A DNA stretch of 64,000 nucleotides from positions 1,465,001 through 1,529,000 of the forward strand of contig NZ_CP032684.1 in NCBI RefSeq assembly GCF_003627795.1. Direction: 5' to 3'. The translations under genes were made by a program, and so were the position numbers. The notes below the pieces were generated by a model. The model saw only the letters and a list, made by a program, of their open reading frames with translations, ran no database searches and had not been told where the DNA came from. Origin of the DNA: Rhizobium sp. CCGE531. GTDB taxonomy: Bacteria; Pseudomonadota; Alphaproteobacteria; Rhizobiales; Rhizobiaceae. Positions 1 to 8,741 of this stretch are shown piece after piece (the first letter of the stretch is position 1; each line of letters begins with the position of its first letter).

Positions 1-444
1 GATGATCGCCGCGTCGGCGAAGTGCTGCGCGAGCTCGAGCCGGAAGATCTGGTGAAGTTCGGCCTGATCCCGGAATTCATCGGCCGTCTGCCTGTTCTGG
101 CGACGCTCGAAGACCTGGACGCGGATGCACTGATCCAGATCCTGTCGGAGCCGAAGAACGCGCTGGTCAAGCAGTATCAGCGCCTGTTCGAGATGGAAGA
201 CGTCGAGCTGACCTTCCACGAGGATGCGCTGCGTGAAATCGCTCGTCGGGCGATCGTCCGCAAGACGGGTGCTCGCGGCCTGCGTTCGATCATGGAGAAG
301 ATCCTGCTCGATACCATGTTCGAGCTGCCGGCGCTGGAAGGCGTGCGCGAAGTGGTCATTTCCGAGGAAGTGGTTCGCGGCTCCGCCCGCCCGCTCTACA
401 TCTATGCCGACCGGCAGGAAGAAAAGGCCAACGCGACGGCCTGA
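1..444 (+). CDS. clpX: ClpX, ATPase subunit of ClpXP protease (C-terminal part)
   Basis: The window opens inside this gene; the frame is open from base 1 and gives 147 residues before TGA. The text is the C-terminal part of the ClpX AAA+ unfoldase: the sensor-1 region and the IPEFIGRLP segment, then the small alpha-helical AAA+ subdomain with the sensor-2 motif GARGLRS. ClpX unfolds tagged proteins and feeds them to ClpP. The GTG at 22 is only an internal valine codon, not the start. lon follows on the same strand, the usual protease cluster of alphaproteobacteria. Identity is near certain; the P-loop part lies outside the window. Confidence 0.97.
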   Translation, partial: DDRRVGEVLRELEPEDLVKFGLIPEFIGRLPVLATLEDLDADALIQILSEPKNALVKQYQRLFEMEDVELTFHEDALREIARRAIVRKTGARGLRSIMEKILLDTMFELPALEGVREVVISEEVVRGSARPLYIYADRQEEKANATA

Positions 445-469
445 CGCCTGCATCGGCGATCACGAATCG

Positions 470-501
470 GGGGCTCGTCATCGACGGGCCCCTTTCTGTT
501 T
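470..501 (+). terminator. Intrinsic terminator after clpX
   Basis: GGGGC-T-CGTC, loop ATC, GACG-G-GCCCC form a 10-bp stem with one T-G wobble (470-492), followed by the T-rich run TTTCTGTTT. It lies 25 bases after the clpX stop, so lon is probably a separate transcription unit. Confidence 0.85.
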
Positions 502-864
502 GAAAAATCGTGCGGTTTGCTGATAAAGTCTTGGATAAGCTCATGGGAACGCGGTCGAAACCGGTTGTGAAGAGCCTCCGCTGCAGCCATCATGGAATGA
601 TTCTGGAGCATCTGGTAGGTTGGGCATGAGCCCGGTGTTTTTCTTCGGATTCCGCTTCGCCGGCGTTTGTTTGGGTGGCCGGGCTTCGGTGTTCGTTGTT
701 GCGTTCCTCCTCGTGAATAAGCGGGGCTGCCGTCTGACGGCGGCGCGTCCCGTCTGACTTGAAATAGGTAGTGTGAAGCTCCACTTGTTTACCAAGTGAG
801 AGAGCCGGCTAATACCTCCCAGCCGGCAGAGAGCCCGGGAACGGGACGACGGAAAGGAAATAAG
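502..864. other. clpX-lon intergenic region
   Basis: About 360 bases with no supportable gene. It holds the clpX terminator tail, a possible heat-shock promoter near 758-786 and the lon ribosome-binding site (GGAAAGGAAA, 851-860). Reading frames entering lon from upstream (for example from 796) lack a family-like N-terminus and were not accepted as the lon start. Confidence 0.6.
758..786 (+). promoter_or_regulatory. Possible RpoH (sigma-32) promoter of lon
   Basis: CTTGAAA (758-764), a 14-base spacer, then CTCCACTT (779-786). The first block matches the heat-shock -35 consensus exactly; the second is a partial match to CCCCATNT. It would start transcription about 70 bases before the lon ATG. 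lon is a classical heat-shock gene, which makes the assignment reasonable but not proven. Confidence 0.35.
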
Positions 865-3285
865 ATGAGTAAGAAAACGTCTGCGGCACACGAGAGCATT
901 GCCTATCCGGTATTGCCGTTGCGCGACATCGTGGTTTTCCCCCACATGATCGTGCCTTTGTTCGTCGGACGGGAGAAATCCATTCGCGCGCTGGAAGAGG
1001 TCATGGGATCCGACAAGCAGATCATGCTGGTCACCCAGATCAACGCCAGCGATGATGATCCCGCCCCGGACGCCATCCACAGGGTCGGTACCGTTGCCAA
1101 TGTTCTGCAGCTGCTGAAACTGCCCGACGGCACCGTGAAGGTGCTGGTCGAAGGCCGTGCGCGCGCGGAGATCGACGACTACACCGGCCGCGAGGATTTC
1201 TATGAAGCTCTCGGCCACGTTTTGAACGAGCCGGAAGAAGACCAGGTCGAGCTCGAAGCGCTGAGCCGCTCGGTCGTTTCGGAATTCGAGAGCTATGTGA
1301 AGCTCAACAAGAAGATCTCGCCGGAAGTGGTTGGCGCAGCCAGCCAGATCGACGACTATTCGAAGCTGGCCGACACTGTCGCCTCGCATCTGTCGATCAA
1401 GATCACCGAAAAGCAGGAAATGCTGGAAACCACCAGCGTCAAGGCTCGCCTTGAAAAGGCGCTCGGCTTCATGGAAGGCGAGATTTCGGTTCTGCAGGTC
1501 GAGAAGCGCATCCGCTCGCGCGTTAAGCGCCAGATGGAGAAGACGCAGCGCGAATACTACCTGAATGAGCAGATGAAGGCGATCCAGAAGGAGCTCGGCG
1601 ACGGCGAGGAAGGCCGCGACGAGATGGCCGAACTGGAAGAGCGCATCTCCAAGACGAAGCTGTCCAAGGAAGCCAAGGAAAAGGCCGATGCGGAGCTGAA
1701 GAAGCTGCGTCAGATGAGCCCGATGTCGGCGGAAGCCACCGTCGTGCGCAACTATCTCGACTGGCTGCTGGGCATCCCCTGGCACAAGAAGTCGAAGATC
1801 AAGGCCGATCTGAACAATGCCGAGAAGATCCTCGAAGCGGATCATTTCGGTCTGGACAAGGTCAAGGAGCGCATCGTCGAATATCTGGCCGTCCAGGCGC
1901 GCGCGACTAAGATCAAGGGACCGATCCTGTGCCTCGTCGGCCCTCCGGGCGTCGGCAAGACCTCGCTTGCCCAGTCGATCGCCAAGGCGACCGGCCGTGA
2001 GTATGTCCGCATGGCGCTCGGCGGCGTTCGCGACGAAGCCGAAATCCGCGGTCATCGCCGCACCTATATCGGCTCGATGCCCGGCAAGGTCATCCAGTCG
2101 ATGAAGAAGGCCAAGAAGTCCAACCCGCTCTTCCTGCTCGACGAGATCGATAAGCTCGGTCAGGATTATCGCGGCGATCCGTCTTCGGCCCTGCTGGAAG
2201 TGCTGGACCCGGCACAGAATTCGACCTTCATGGATCACTACCTGGAGGTCGAATATGACCTGTCGGACGTGATGTTCATCACGACGGCGAACACGCTGAA
2301 TATCCCGGCGCCCCTGATGGACCGCATGGAGATCATCCGTATCGCCGGCTACACCGAAGACGAGAAGCGGGAAATCGCCAAGCGGCACCTGCTGCCGAAG
2401 GCCATCAAGGAACATGCGCTGCAGCCGAATGAATTTTCGGTCAGCGACGACGCCCTGATGGCGATCAGTCAGCAGTACACCCGAGAAGCCGGTGTGCGTA
2501 ACTTCGAGCGCGAATTGATGAAGCTCGCCCGCAAGGCGGTCACCGAGATCATCAAGGGCAAGACCAAGTCCGTCGCGGTCACCGCTGCGAATATCGACGA
2601 ATATCTCGGCGTTCCGCGCTTCCGCCATGGCGAAGCCGAGCGCGAGGATCAGGTCGGTGTCGTGACTGGTCTCGCCTGGACCGAGGTCGGCGGCGAGCTG
2701 CTGACGATCGAAGGCGTGATAATGCCGGGCAAGGGCCGCATGACGGTCACCGGCAACCTGAAGGAAGTCATGAAGGAATCGATTTCCGCGGCGGCGTCTT
2801 ACGTTCGTTCGCGCGCCGTCGATTTCGGCATCGAGCCGCCGCGCTTCGACAAGAGCGACATCCACGTGCACCTGCCGGAAGGCGCGACGCCGAAGGACGG
2901 TCCGTCGGCCGGTGTCGCCATGGCAACCGCGATCGTCTCGATCATGACCGGCATCCCGGTTTCCAAGGATGTGGCCATGACGGGTGAAATCACGCTGCGC
3001 GGCCGCGTGCTGCCGATCGGCGGCCTGAAGGAAAAGCTGCTGGCGGCACTGCGCGGCGGCATCAAGAAGGTGCTGATCCCGGAAGAAAACGCCAAGGATC
3101 TGGCGGAGATTCCGGACAACGTGAAGAACAGCATGGAAATCATCCCCGTGTCCCGCATGGGCGAGGTGATCAAGCATGCGCTTGTTCGCCGGCCCGAGCC
3201 GATCGAGTGGGATGGCACCGTGGAAACGCCTGTAATTGCTACGGTTGAAGGCGTTGACGAAGTAGGTTCGAACATCGCTCATTGA
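865..3285 (+). CDS. lon: Lon ATP-dependent protease
   Basis: 806 residues, the normal size for LonA. The start ATG at 865 follows the purine-rich site GGAAAGGAAA and gives the N-terminus [11 protein letters not shown]. Order of parts: N-terminal substrate domain beginning with [12 protein letters not shown], a long helical region, AAA+ module with Walker [10 protein letters not shown] and Walker B FLLDEIDK, then the proteolytic domain with the Ser-Lys dyad (catalytic serine in the segment [12 protein letters not shown], lysine downstream near [10 protein letters not shown]). Lon degrades misfolded and regulatory proteins in the cytoplasm. It has its own terminator downstream and a possible heat-shock promoter upstream. 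Nothing is missing. Confidence 0.98.
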   Translation: MSKKTSAAHESIAYPVLPLRDIVVFPHMIVPLFVGREKSIRALEEVMGSDKQIMLVTQINASDDDPAPDAIHRVGTVANVLQLLKLPDGTVKVLVEGRARAEIDDYTGREDFYEALGHVLNEPEEDQVELEALSRSVVSEFESYVKLNKKISPEVVGAASQIDDYSKLADTVASHLSIKITEKQEMLETTSVKARLEKALGFMEGEISVLQVEKRIRSRVKRQMEKTQREYYLNEQMKAIQKELGDGEEGRDEMAELEERISKTKLSKEAKEKADAELKKLRQMSPMSAEATVVRNYLDWLLGIPWHKKSKIKADLNNAEKILEADHFGLDKVKERIVEYLAVQARATKIKGPILCLVGPPGVGKTSLAQSIAKATGREYVRMALGGVRDEAEIRGHRRTYIGSMPGKVIQSMKKAKKSNPLFLLDEIDKLGQDYRGDPSSALLEVLDPAQNSTFMDHYLEVEYDLSDVMFITTANTLNIPAPLMDRMEIIRIAGYTEDEKREIAKRHLLPKAIKEHALQPNEFSVSDDALMAISQQYTREAGVRNFERELMKLARKAVTEIIKGKTKSVAVTAANIDEYLGVPRFRHGEAEREDQVGVVTGLAWTEVGGELLTIEGVIMPGKGRMTVTGNLKEVMKESISAAASYVRSRAVDFGIEPPRFDKSDIHVHLPEGATPKDGPSAGVAMATAIVSIMTGIPVSKDVAMTGEITLRGRVLPIGGLKEKLLAALRGGIKKVLIPEENAKDLAEIPDNVKNSMEIIPVSRMGEVIKHALVRRPEPIEWDGTVETPVIATVEGVDEVGSNIAH

Positions 3286-3325
3286 GGCTCTTCGCCTCAA
3301 TTCTGTCGAATTGATCCAAAAGACG

Positions 3326-3356
3326 AAAAGACCGGCAATTTTGCCGGTCTTTTTTT
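3326..3356 (+). terminator. Intrinsic terminator after lon
   Basis: AAAAGACCGGCAA faces TTGCCGGTCTTTT across two bases, ending in an uninterrupted T run (3350-3356). Textbook hairpin, 40 bases after the lon stop. Confidence 0.92.
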
Positions 3357-3485
3357 GTGAAAAGCGCATGGCGACGCTTGCTTTTCCTTGATTTGCAGGG
3401 CTTTTGGGGTTGCGGCGGGTAAGAGCATCCTATTTGCGCCCCGCTTACTGATAAGTCGTTTCATACCAAAGAAAGGGGTGGAAAC

Positions 3486-3761
3486 ATGAACAAGAATGAG
3501 CTCGTGTCCGCAGTGGCCGAGAAGGCCGGTATCACGAAGGCTGACGCTGCTTCCGCTGTTGACGCTGTTTTCGATACTGTCCAGGCTGAACTGAAGAAGG
3601 GTGGCGACATTCGCCTCGCTGGTTTCGGCAGCTTCACCGTTTCCCACCGTGCAGCCACGAAGGGCCGTAACCCGTCCACCGGCGCTGAGGTCGATATTCC
3701 TGCTCGTAACGTGCCGAAGTTCACGCCCGGCAAGGGCCTGAAGGACTCGGTCAACAGCTGA
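3486..3761 (+). CDS. hupB: DNA-binding protein HU-beta
   Basis: 91 residues, full length for an HU/IHF-fold protein. The N-terminus MNKNELVSAVAEKAG forms the helical dimerisation part; the GFGSF turn and the beta-arm with RNPSTG follow. HU is a histone-like homodimer that bends DNA without sequence specificity. The start is fixed by the strong site AAAGGGGTGG shortly upstream. It is monocistronic: the lon terminator lies upstream and a strong terminator downstream. Its place after lon is conserved in Rhizobiaceae and other proteobacteria. Confidence 0.98.
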   Translation: MNKNELVSAVAEKAGITKADAASAVDAVFDTVQAELKKGGDIRLAGFGSFTVSHRAATKGRNPSTGAEVDIPARNVPKFTPGKGLKDSVNS

Positions 3762-3810
3762 TTCGTTTTCACCCGCCGCGAGGTGTTAGCCTTGCGGGTG
3801 GATAACATTG

Positions 3811-3837
3811 GGGCCCGCTTTTGCGGGCCCTTTTTTA
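3811..3837 (+). terminator. Intrinsic terminator after hupB
   Basis: GGGCCCGC, loop TTTT, GCGGGCCC, then TTTTTT. A perfect 8-bp GC stem with a T run. The roughly 205 bases that follow, up to 4042, hold no gene or repeat I could recognise. Confidence 0.93.
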
Positions 3838-4042
3838 TGGTCTCATGCAGTAAATGCGTGCGGAAGGTTCAATCGTGGCCCTCTGGTCCACCCAACGGAC
3901 ACAAATGACGGCAAGGCCGGGCTTCATCGAGAGCCTGCATATAGCCGGGCCGGCGGACAGCCGAGCGTGGTAGGCAGGAACATTCGCGACCTTGTCAATT
4001 GGATGGGTCCAGTCTCATGGATGACAGAAGATGCAATGAACC

Positions 4043-4684
4043 TCATTTCCTCAAAACGATGTGAGTAGCCTTCTCCGTTGCTTCATGGGCGACGACCCGA
4101 AAGCCGAGCGAAGGCAGGTCGATGCCGGCAAACATTGCTTCGCCTCTCCCGAGCACAACTGGCGAAATGGCATATTGTATTTCGTCGACCAAGTTCGCCT
4201 GAAGATATTGGCGCACCGTGCTGACACCGCCGCCAATCTTGATATCCTTGCCTCCGGCGGCGGCTTTGGCCTGCATAAGCGCCTCCTCGATCCCGCCCGT
4301 GATAAAATAGAAGGTCGTACCGCCTTCCATGACGATTGGCGCGCGGGGATAATGCGTCAGGATGAATGTCGGAGCATGATAAGGGGGATTGTCGCCCCAC
4401 CATCCTTTCCAGTTTTCATCGGGCCATTCGCCGCGAAAGGGGCCGAACATGTTGCGGCCGAGGATGAAGGCACCAAAATCGGTATTTGCAGACGCTGCAT
4501 ATTTCGCGTCGGCACCTTCCGTTTCGCCCTCTTTCCCGAACATCGCCTGGAATGTCCGAGTGGGGAAAAACCACTCAAACAATTCCGGGCCACGCTTGCC
4601 CAGGGGATCATTCAGGCTTTGCTCCAGTCCGGCTCCGAAGCCATCGATAGAGAGCGAGAATCCTGCAACGCGAACTTTCGACAT
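4043..4684 (-). CDS. Dihydrofolate reductase family protein (RibD C-terminal domain type)
   Basis: 213 residues from the ATG at 4684, which is preceded on the minus strand by GGAGGAAAT. The fold signature is that of the RibD-C/DHFR-like reductases: a GRNMFGPF stretch, GGTTFYFITGG, the nucleotide-binding KIGGGVSTVRQYL and a C-terminal VVLGRGEAMF. Proteins of this type are NADPH-dependent reductases, and most small stand-alone members have no known substrate. It is divergent from an HxlR-type regulator gene and shares a 90-base promoter region containing inverted repeats, so it is probably the regulator's target. It is not folA or ribD itself. Confidence 0.85.
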   Translation of the reverse strand: MSKVRVAGFSLSIDGFGAGLEQSLNDPLGKRGPELFEWFFPTRTFQAMFGKEGETEGADAKYAASANTDFGAFILGRNMFGPFRGEWPDENWKGWWGDNPPYHAPTFILTHYPRAPIVMEGGTTFYFITGGIEEALMQAKAAAGGKDIKIGGGVSTVRQYLQANLVDEIQYAISPVVLGRGEAMFAGIDLPSLGFRVVAHEATEKATHIVLRK

Positions 4685-4696
4685 TATTTCCTCCAT

Positions 4697-4754
4697 CCAA
4701 TTGCAATTTGCAACTGGTTGCGCAATAGCATGTCTGATCCTACATTGCAATTGG
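4697..4754. promoter_or_regulatory. Divergent operator region, DHFR-like gene / HxlR gene
   Basis: CCAATTGCAA (4697-4706) and TTGCAATTGG (4745-4754) are perfect 10-base inverted repeats; between them lies a second dyad, GCAAC-TG-GTTGC (4710-4721). HxlR proteins bind as winged-helix dimers to such dyads in the promoter between themselves and a divergent enzyme gene. The symmetry is seen directly; assignment to this regulator is inference. Confidence 0.55.
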
Positions 4755-4773
4755 TTCATTGAAGGAAATGAAT

Positions 4774-5292
4774 ATGGATATCGAGCGGCGGTCGGGATGC
4801 CCGATCAATTTGACCATGGAGGTGCTGGGGGACCGGTGGAGCCTGGTCGTCATCCGGGACATCATGTTCGGCAATCGCCGGCATTTTCGCGAGTTGCTCA
4901 ATCGGTCCGAGGAAGGGATTGCCTCCAACATACTCGCCGCGCGCCTAAAGCGTCTCGTCTCGCTCGGCTTGATCACCAGGCTGGACGATCCTACCCACAG
5001 CCAGAAAGCGATTTACAGTCTGACAGAACCGGCGATTCAGCTTGTGCCGATGATCGCCATGATCGGCGCCTGGGGCCGGCGGCATCTTCCTGTCAGCGAA
5101 GACCTGAGTATCCGCGCCGAACTTCTTGAGAATGGCGGCCCGACCCTTTGGGACGACTTCATGAACGATCTTAGAAACATTCACATTGTGGACCCGATCG
5201 GCGGAGCAAATGGTAGTGTCATATCGCCTGTCTTGATAAATCTTACCAACGCCTTTCTCGAGGTCCGCGCAAAAATGGAGCGCAAAGCGTGA
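4774..5292 (+). CDS. HxlR-family winged helix transcriptional regulator
   Basis: 172 residues when started at the ATG 4774, six bases after AAGGAA; an in-frame ATG at 4768 and a TTG at 4759 are less likely. The N-terminus has the conserved cysteine (SGCPINLTMEVLGDRWS) typical of HxlR proteins, some of which sense oxidants or aldehydes through it. The winged helix follows (FRELLNR, GIASNILAARLKRLVSLGLI). It has a longer C-terminal tail than minimal HxlR proteins, which are about 110-130 residues. Divergent from the DHFR-like gene, which it likely controls together with itself. Confidence 0.9.
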   Translation: MDIERRSGCPINLTMEVLGDRWSLVVIRDIMFGNRRHFRELLNRSEEGIASNILAARLKRLVSLGLITRLDDPTHSQKAIYSLTEPAIQLVPMIAMIGAWGRRHLPVSEDLSIRAELLENGGPTLWDDFMNDLRNIHIVDPIGGANGSVISPVLINLTNAFLEVRAKMERKA

Positions 5293-5446
5293 GATTGTTT
5301 GCGTCGATAACAGCGGGAAAGCTTCGGTCGGTGACTTCGCGCGCTCAAGAAATTGCAATGTCTACCAATGGCGCAAAGTAGCTGCAGGCATCATCGCCTC
5401 GGTTGGAGTCGTCTGTTATCGAATCCGTTTTCGCTGTCTGGCGGCG

Positions 5447-6184
5447 TCAGAGCAGCGTCCGGCCGCCATTGACGGCAAGTTTCTGGCCGGTGATGAAGTC
5501 TGCCTTGCTCGAGGCGAGAAAGACGACCGCATTGGCGATATCTTCAGGCCTGCCGAAATGGGCCAGCGGCGTCTGTGCGAGATAGCCGTCCTTTGCTTCT
5601 TGCGAAGCGCCGGCATGCCGCTCGACCGGGATCCAGCCGGGCGCAACGAGATTGACCGTAATTCCTTCCGGCGCCAGCTCTCTCGCCCAGGAGCGCGTCA
5701 TCGATAGCATGGCTCCTTTGGCGGAGGCATAGTTGCCGAAATTCGGATTGCCGAGCTCCGCGACCTCCGAGCCGATGTTGATGACGCGGCCCGATTTGCG
5801 CGCACGCCAATCGGGCAGCACCGCCTGAAGCAACTCCAGCGGCGCCTTGACGAAGAATTCGAGCTGATCGAGATAGGTTCGCCAGGATTGCTCCATGAGC
5901 GGCATTTCCGGCTGAGGGCCGGTCGCATTGTTGACGATCAGGTCGACGGGTCCGAAGGCAGCTCTGACCTTATCGAGGCCATCAGCGATCTGGCCATTGT
6001 CCGTCACGCTGAATTGAGCGGCATAAGCCTTTCCGCCGCACTGCTGGATGGTGTCGACGACCTTCTGGGCTCCTGGCGTGTCGCTCGCATAATTGACGGC
6101 GATGGCCCAGCCCGCGGCTGCAAGCTCCTGCGCAATCACGGCGCCGAGACCACGGGAGGCGCCCGTTACCAGAGCTACTTTCAT
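5447..6184 (-). CDS. Short-chain dehydrogenase/reductase (3-oxoacyl-ACP reductase-like)
   Basis: 245 residues from ATG 6184, preceded on the minus strand by GGAGGAGG. Classical SDR: cofactor motif TGASRGLG at residues 7-14, the NNATG segment, the active-site pair in NYASAKGA (YxxxK), and a C-terminal GQKLAVNGG of the FabG-like type. The NAD(P)-dependent substrate cannot be read from the sequence. It lies ahead of an aldo/keto reductase on the same strand with a gap of about 110 bases; the two may be co-transcribed. A longer reading frame from 6244 exists but lacks a ribosome-binding site. Confidence 0.88.
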   Translation of the reverse strand: MKVALVTGASRGLGAVIAQELAAAGWAIAVNYASDTPGAQKVVDTIQQCGGKAYAAQFSVTDNGQIADGLDKVRAAFGPVDLIVNNATGPQPEMPLMEQSWRTYLDQLEFFVKAPLELLQAVLPDWRARKSGRVINIGSEVAELGNPNFGNYASAKGAMLSMTRSWARELAPEGITVNLVAPGWIPVERHAGASQEAKDGYLAQTPLAHFGRPEDIANAVVFLASSKADFITGQKLAVNGGRTLL

Positions 6185-6292
6185 TGCATCCTCCTCCAGG
6201 CCCGGTTCGAGCCTCTTTCCCTCACTGCTTTCCGTCAAAAACATCTTGGGATAGCCGGAAGCAGGTTCCGACTATCCATGTCAAAATGGCAG

Positions 6293-7279
6293 TTACCAGC
6301 GGTGGTGAACGTGCGGCGCGATCAGCCGCTCGTAGATCTCGCGCGTGGCCGTCATGACATCGGCCGAAAGCGGCGCAAGGTCGGCTGCGGCCGCGTTGGC
6401 CTTTGCCTGCTCGGCATTGCGGGCACCGGGGATGACGACGGTCACGGCTTCATTCATCAGGATCCAGCTGAGGGCGAAGGCCGCCATGCTGGCGCCGGCC
6501 GGAACCAGCTTGCGCACCTCTTCCACCGCCTGAAGGCCGATTTCGAAGGGAACGCCGGCAAAGGTTTCACCGACATCGAAGGCCTCGCCATGACGATTGA
6601 AGTTGCGGTGGTCGTCGCTGGCAAACCGCGTGTCGCGGGTAATCTTGCCGGAAAGCAGGCCGGAGGCGAGGGGCACGCGGGCGATGACTGCCACGTTCTT
6701 GCGCTTGGCTTCCTTGAAGAACAGATGGTCGGGACGCTGGCGGAAGATGTTGTAGATGATCTGGATGCTGACGACGCCCGGATATTCGATCGCCTTCAGC
6801 GCCTCCTCGACCAGTGCGACGCTGACGCCGTATCCCCTAATCTTGCCGGCCTTCTGCAGTTCGTCGAGACCGGCGAAAACTTCGGGCCGATAGAGAACTT
6901 CGGTCGGCGGGCAGTGAAGCTGCACCAGGTCAAGGCTCTCGACGCCGAGATTCTTCAGGCTGCGATCGATGAAGCTTTCGAGATTGGCCTTGGTGTAGCC
7001 GTCGGCCACATGTGGGTTCAGCCGGCGGCCGGCCTTGGTTGCCACCATCGGGCGCTCGCCGCCGCGCGCTTTCAGCACGTCGGCGATGATCTTTTCCGAG
7101 CGGCCATCGCCATAGACGTCGGCAGTGTCGATGAAGGTCATGCCGGCATCGAGAGCGGCGTTCAGGGCTGCGCGGCCATCGGCCTCGCTGACATCTCCCC
7201 ATGCGCCGCCGATCTGCCAGGCGCCGAAGCCGACATCCGTAACGATAAAAGGCGTCCGTCCGAAAGCATGATGTCTCAT
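6293..7279 (-). CDS. Aldo/keto reductase
   Basis: 328 residues. Start ATG 7279 follows GAGGAG on the minus strand. The catalytic tetrad of the AKR barrel is readable: Asp and Tyr in DTADVYGDGRSE, Lys in VATKAG, His in LVQLHCPP. The C-terminal VVIPGARNAEQ segment matches the NADPH-binding region of AKR proteins. It reduces or oxidises a carbonyl substrate with NADP(H); substrate unknown. It is divergent from the yhaO-like gene, with a 226-base spacer. Confidence 0.9.
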   Translation of the reverse strand: MRHHAFGRTPFIVTDVGFGAWQIGGAWGDVSEADGRAALNAALDAGMTFIDTADVYGDGRSEKIIADVLKARGGERPMVATKAGRRLNPHVADGYTKANLESFIDRSLKNLGVESLDLVQLHCPPTEVLYRPEVFAGLDELQKAGKIRGYGVSVALVEEALKAIEYPGVVSIQIIYNIFRQRPDHLFFKEAKRKNVAVIARVPLASGLLSGKITRDTRFASDDHRNFNRHGEAFDVGETFAGVPFEIGLQAVEEVRKLVPAGASMAAFALSWILMNEAVTVVIPGARNAEQAKANAAAADLAPLSADVMTATREIYERLIAPHVHHRW

Positions 7280-7505
7280 GAGATGTCTCCTCTCTTTTGT
7301 TCGCAAGATGATAGGGCAGTAGCAGCCGTCCGACAGGGCCACAAGCGCGGATCGGCGATCGAGGATCGCAATCGCGTGACTGAGAAATATGGCAAGCTCG
7401 GCCTGGCTTGCGAAACCATTGGATGAAGCCGCCGGCGCGGTATTCACAGCGCCTCCGTTTCCTTACAAGGGAAAGACCGGACATCTGACGACACTATCGG
7501 AGCCC

Positions 7506-8741
7506 ATGCCCTCTTTCAGCTTCATCCATGCCGCCGATCTGCACCTTGGCAGCCCCTTCCAGGGTCTGGCTCTGAAGGATGCCGCCGTCGCCGCGGTCTT
7601 CGTCGAAGCCAGCCGCAAGGCCTTCTCGACGTTGATAGGGCTGGCGATCGAAAGGCGTGTCGATTTCTTCGTGATCGCCGGCGATGTCTATGACGGCGAT
7701 TGGAAGGACAACAAGATCGGCCTGTTCTTCAATCGCGAGATGGCGCGGCTGGAGCGGGCGGGAATTCCGGTCTACCTGCTGCGCGGCAATCACGATGCGG
7801 CAAGCGTCATCACCAAGACCATCACTCTGCCATCAAACGTCCATGAGTTCCCGACCGGCAAGCCGGGCAGCGTCAGGCTGGAGGCGCTGCAGGTGGCGTT
7901 GCATGGCCAGGGTTTTGCCGAACGTTCCGCCAACGACAATCTGGCGATTTCCTATCCGGCACCCGTCTCCGGTTGGTTCAACATCGGCATTCTCCACACC
8001 TCGCTCACCGGCCGCGAGCCGCATGCGCCCTATGCGCCGTGTTCCGTCGATGACCTGCGCTCGCGCGGCTATGACTATTGGGCGCTCGGCCATGTGCATG
8101 ATTATGAAGTGGTAGCCCAGGACCCACTCGTCATCTTCCCTGGCAATCTGCAAGGCCGCAATATCCGCGAGCGCGGGGCCAAGGGCGCGGTGCTGGTAAC
8201 CGTCGAAGACGGGCGGATCGAGCATGAGCGCATCATCGTTGACGAGGCACGTTTCGCGCAGGCCGATATCGTGGTCGGTCCGGAGGACGACCAGGCGGCG
8301 ATCCTCCGTCATGTCGAGCAGGTGGTACAGCCCTTGGCTGATGGGATGGCCGGGCGCATGACCGCGCTGCGCGTCCGGCTTTCCGGTGTGACGCCCCTGC
8401 ATGGTGCGATCGCCGCCAATCGCCAGCAATGGCGCGACGAGGTGGAAGCCGCCTGCCACCGCGTGCATGAGGATATCTGGCTCGAAAAGCTGGAACTGCG
8501 GCTGGATGCGCCGCCGGAGAGAACGGCGGATGCGGACGGCGCACTCGATCTGCGCCAGCTTCTCGCCGAACATGCCGGCGATGCAGATATAGGCGCGGAA
8601 GCCGGCCGGTTGATCGACGAGATCGCCGTGCGTCTGCCGGGCGGCCTTGGCGCGACGGAATTGCCGCTGGACGATAGCATGGAGGTCCTGGTCGAAGAGG
8701 CGCGGCAATTGCTGCTGGCGCGCGGGCAGGGGGCGGACTGA
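7506..8741 (+). CDS. YhaO/SbcD-like metallophosphoesterase (DNA repair nuclease subunit)
   Basis: 411 residues; the first residues MPSFSFIHAADLHLG are the family N-terminus, so the start is set at 7506 although only a weak ribosome site (CGGAG) precedes it. All Mre11-type metal motifs are present: DLHLG, GDVYDGD, GNHDA, a histidine in GILHTS and GHVHDY. In Mre11/SbcD these coordinate two metal ions for nuclease action on DNA ends. The C-terminal 150 residues are a family-specific cap. The stop overlaps the start of the next gene (TGATG), showing translational coupling to its YhaN-like ATPase partner. Confidence 0.9.
   Translation: MPSFSFIHAADLHLGSPFQGLALKDAAVAAVFVEASRKAFSTLIGLAIERRVDFFVIAGDVYDGDWKDNKIGLFFNREMARLERAGIPVYLLRGNHDAASVITKTITLPSNVHEFPTGKPGSVRLEALQVALHGQGFAERSANDNLAISYPAPVSGWFNIGILHTSLTGREPHAPYAPCSVDDLRSRGYDYWALGHVHDYEVVAQDPLVIFPGNLQGRNIRERGAKGAVLVTVEDGRIEHERIIVDEARFAQADIVVGPEDDQAAILRHVEQVVQPLADGMAGRMTALRVRLSGVTPLHGAIAANRQQWRDEVEAACHRVHEDIWLEKLELRLDAPPERTADADGALDLRQLLAEHAGDADIGAEAGRLIDEIAVRLPGGLGATELPLDDSMEVLVEEARQLLLARGQGAD

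Noticed and set aside
691..706. GTTC-N8-GTTC upstream of lon, resembling a LexA box
   Set aside because: The spacer is eight, not seven, and GC-rich; the alphaproteobacterial SOS box needs seven.
541..3369. 942-codon open frame on the minus strand across lon
   Set aside because: Antisense shadow produced by the codon bias of lon; composition rich in Arg, His and Asp with no family features.
3808..4068. 86-codon frame after hupB
   Set aside because: It starts inside the hupB terminator and has no ribosome site or recognisable sequence.
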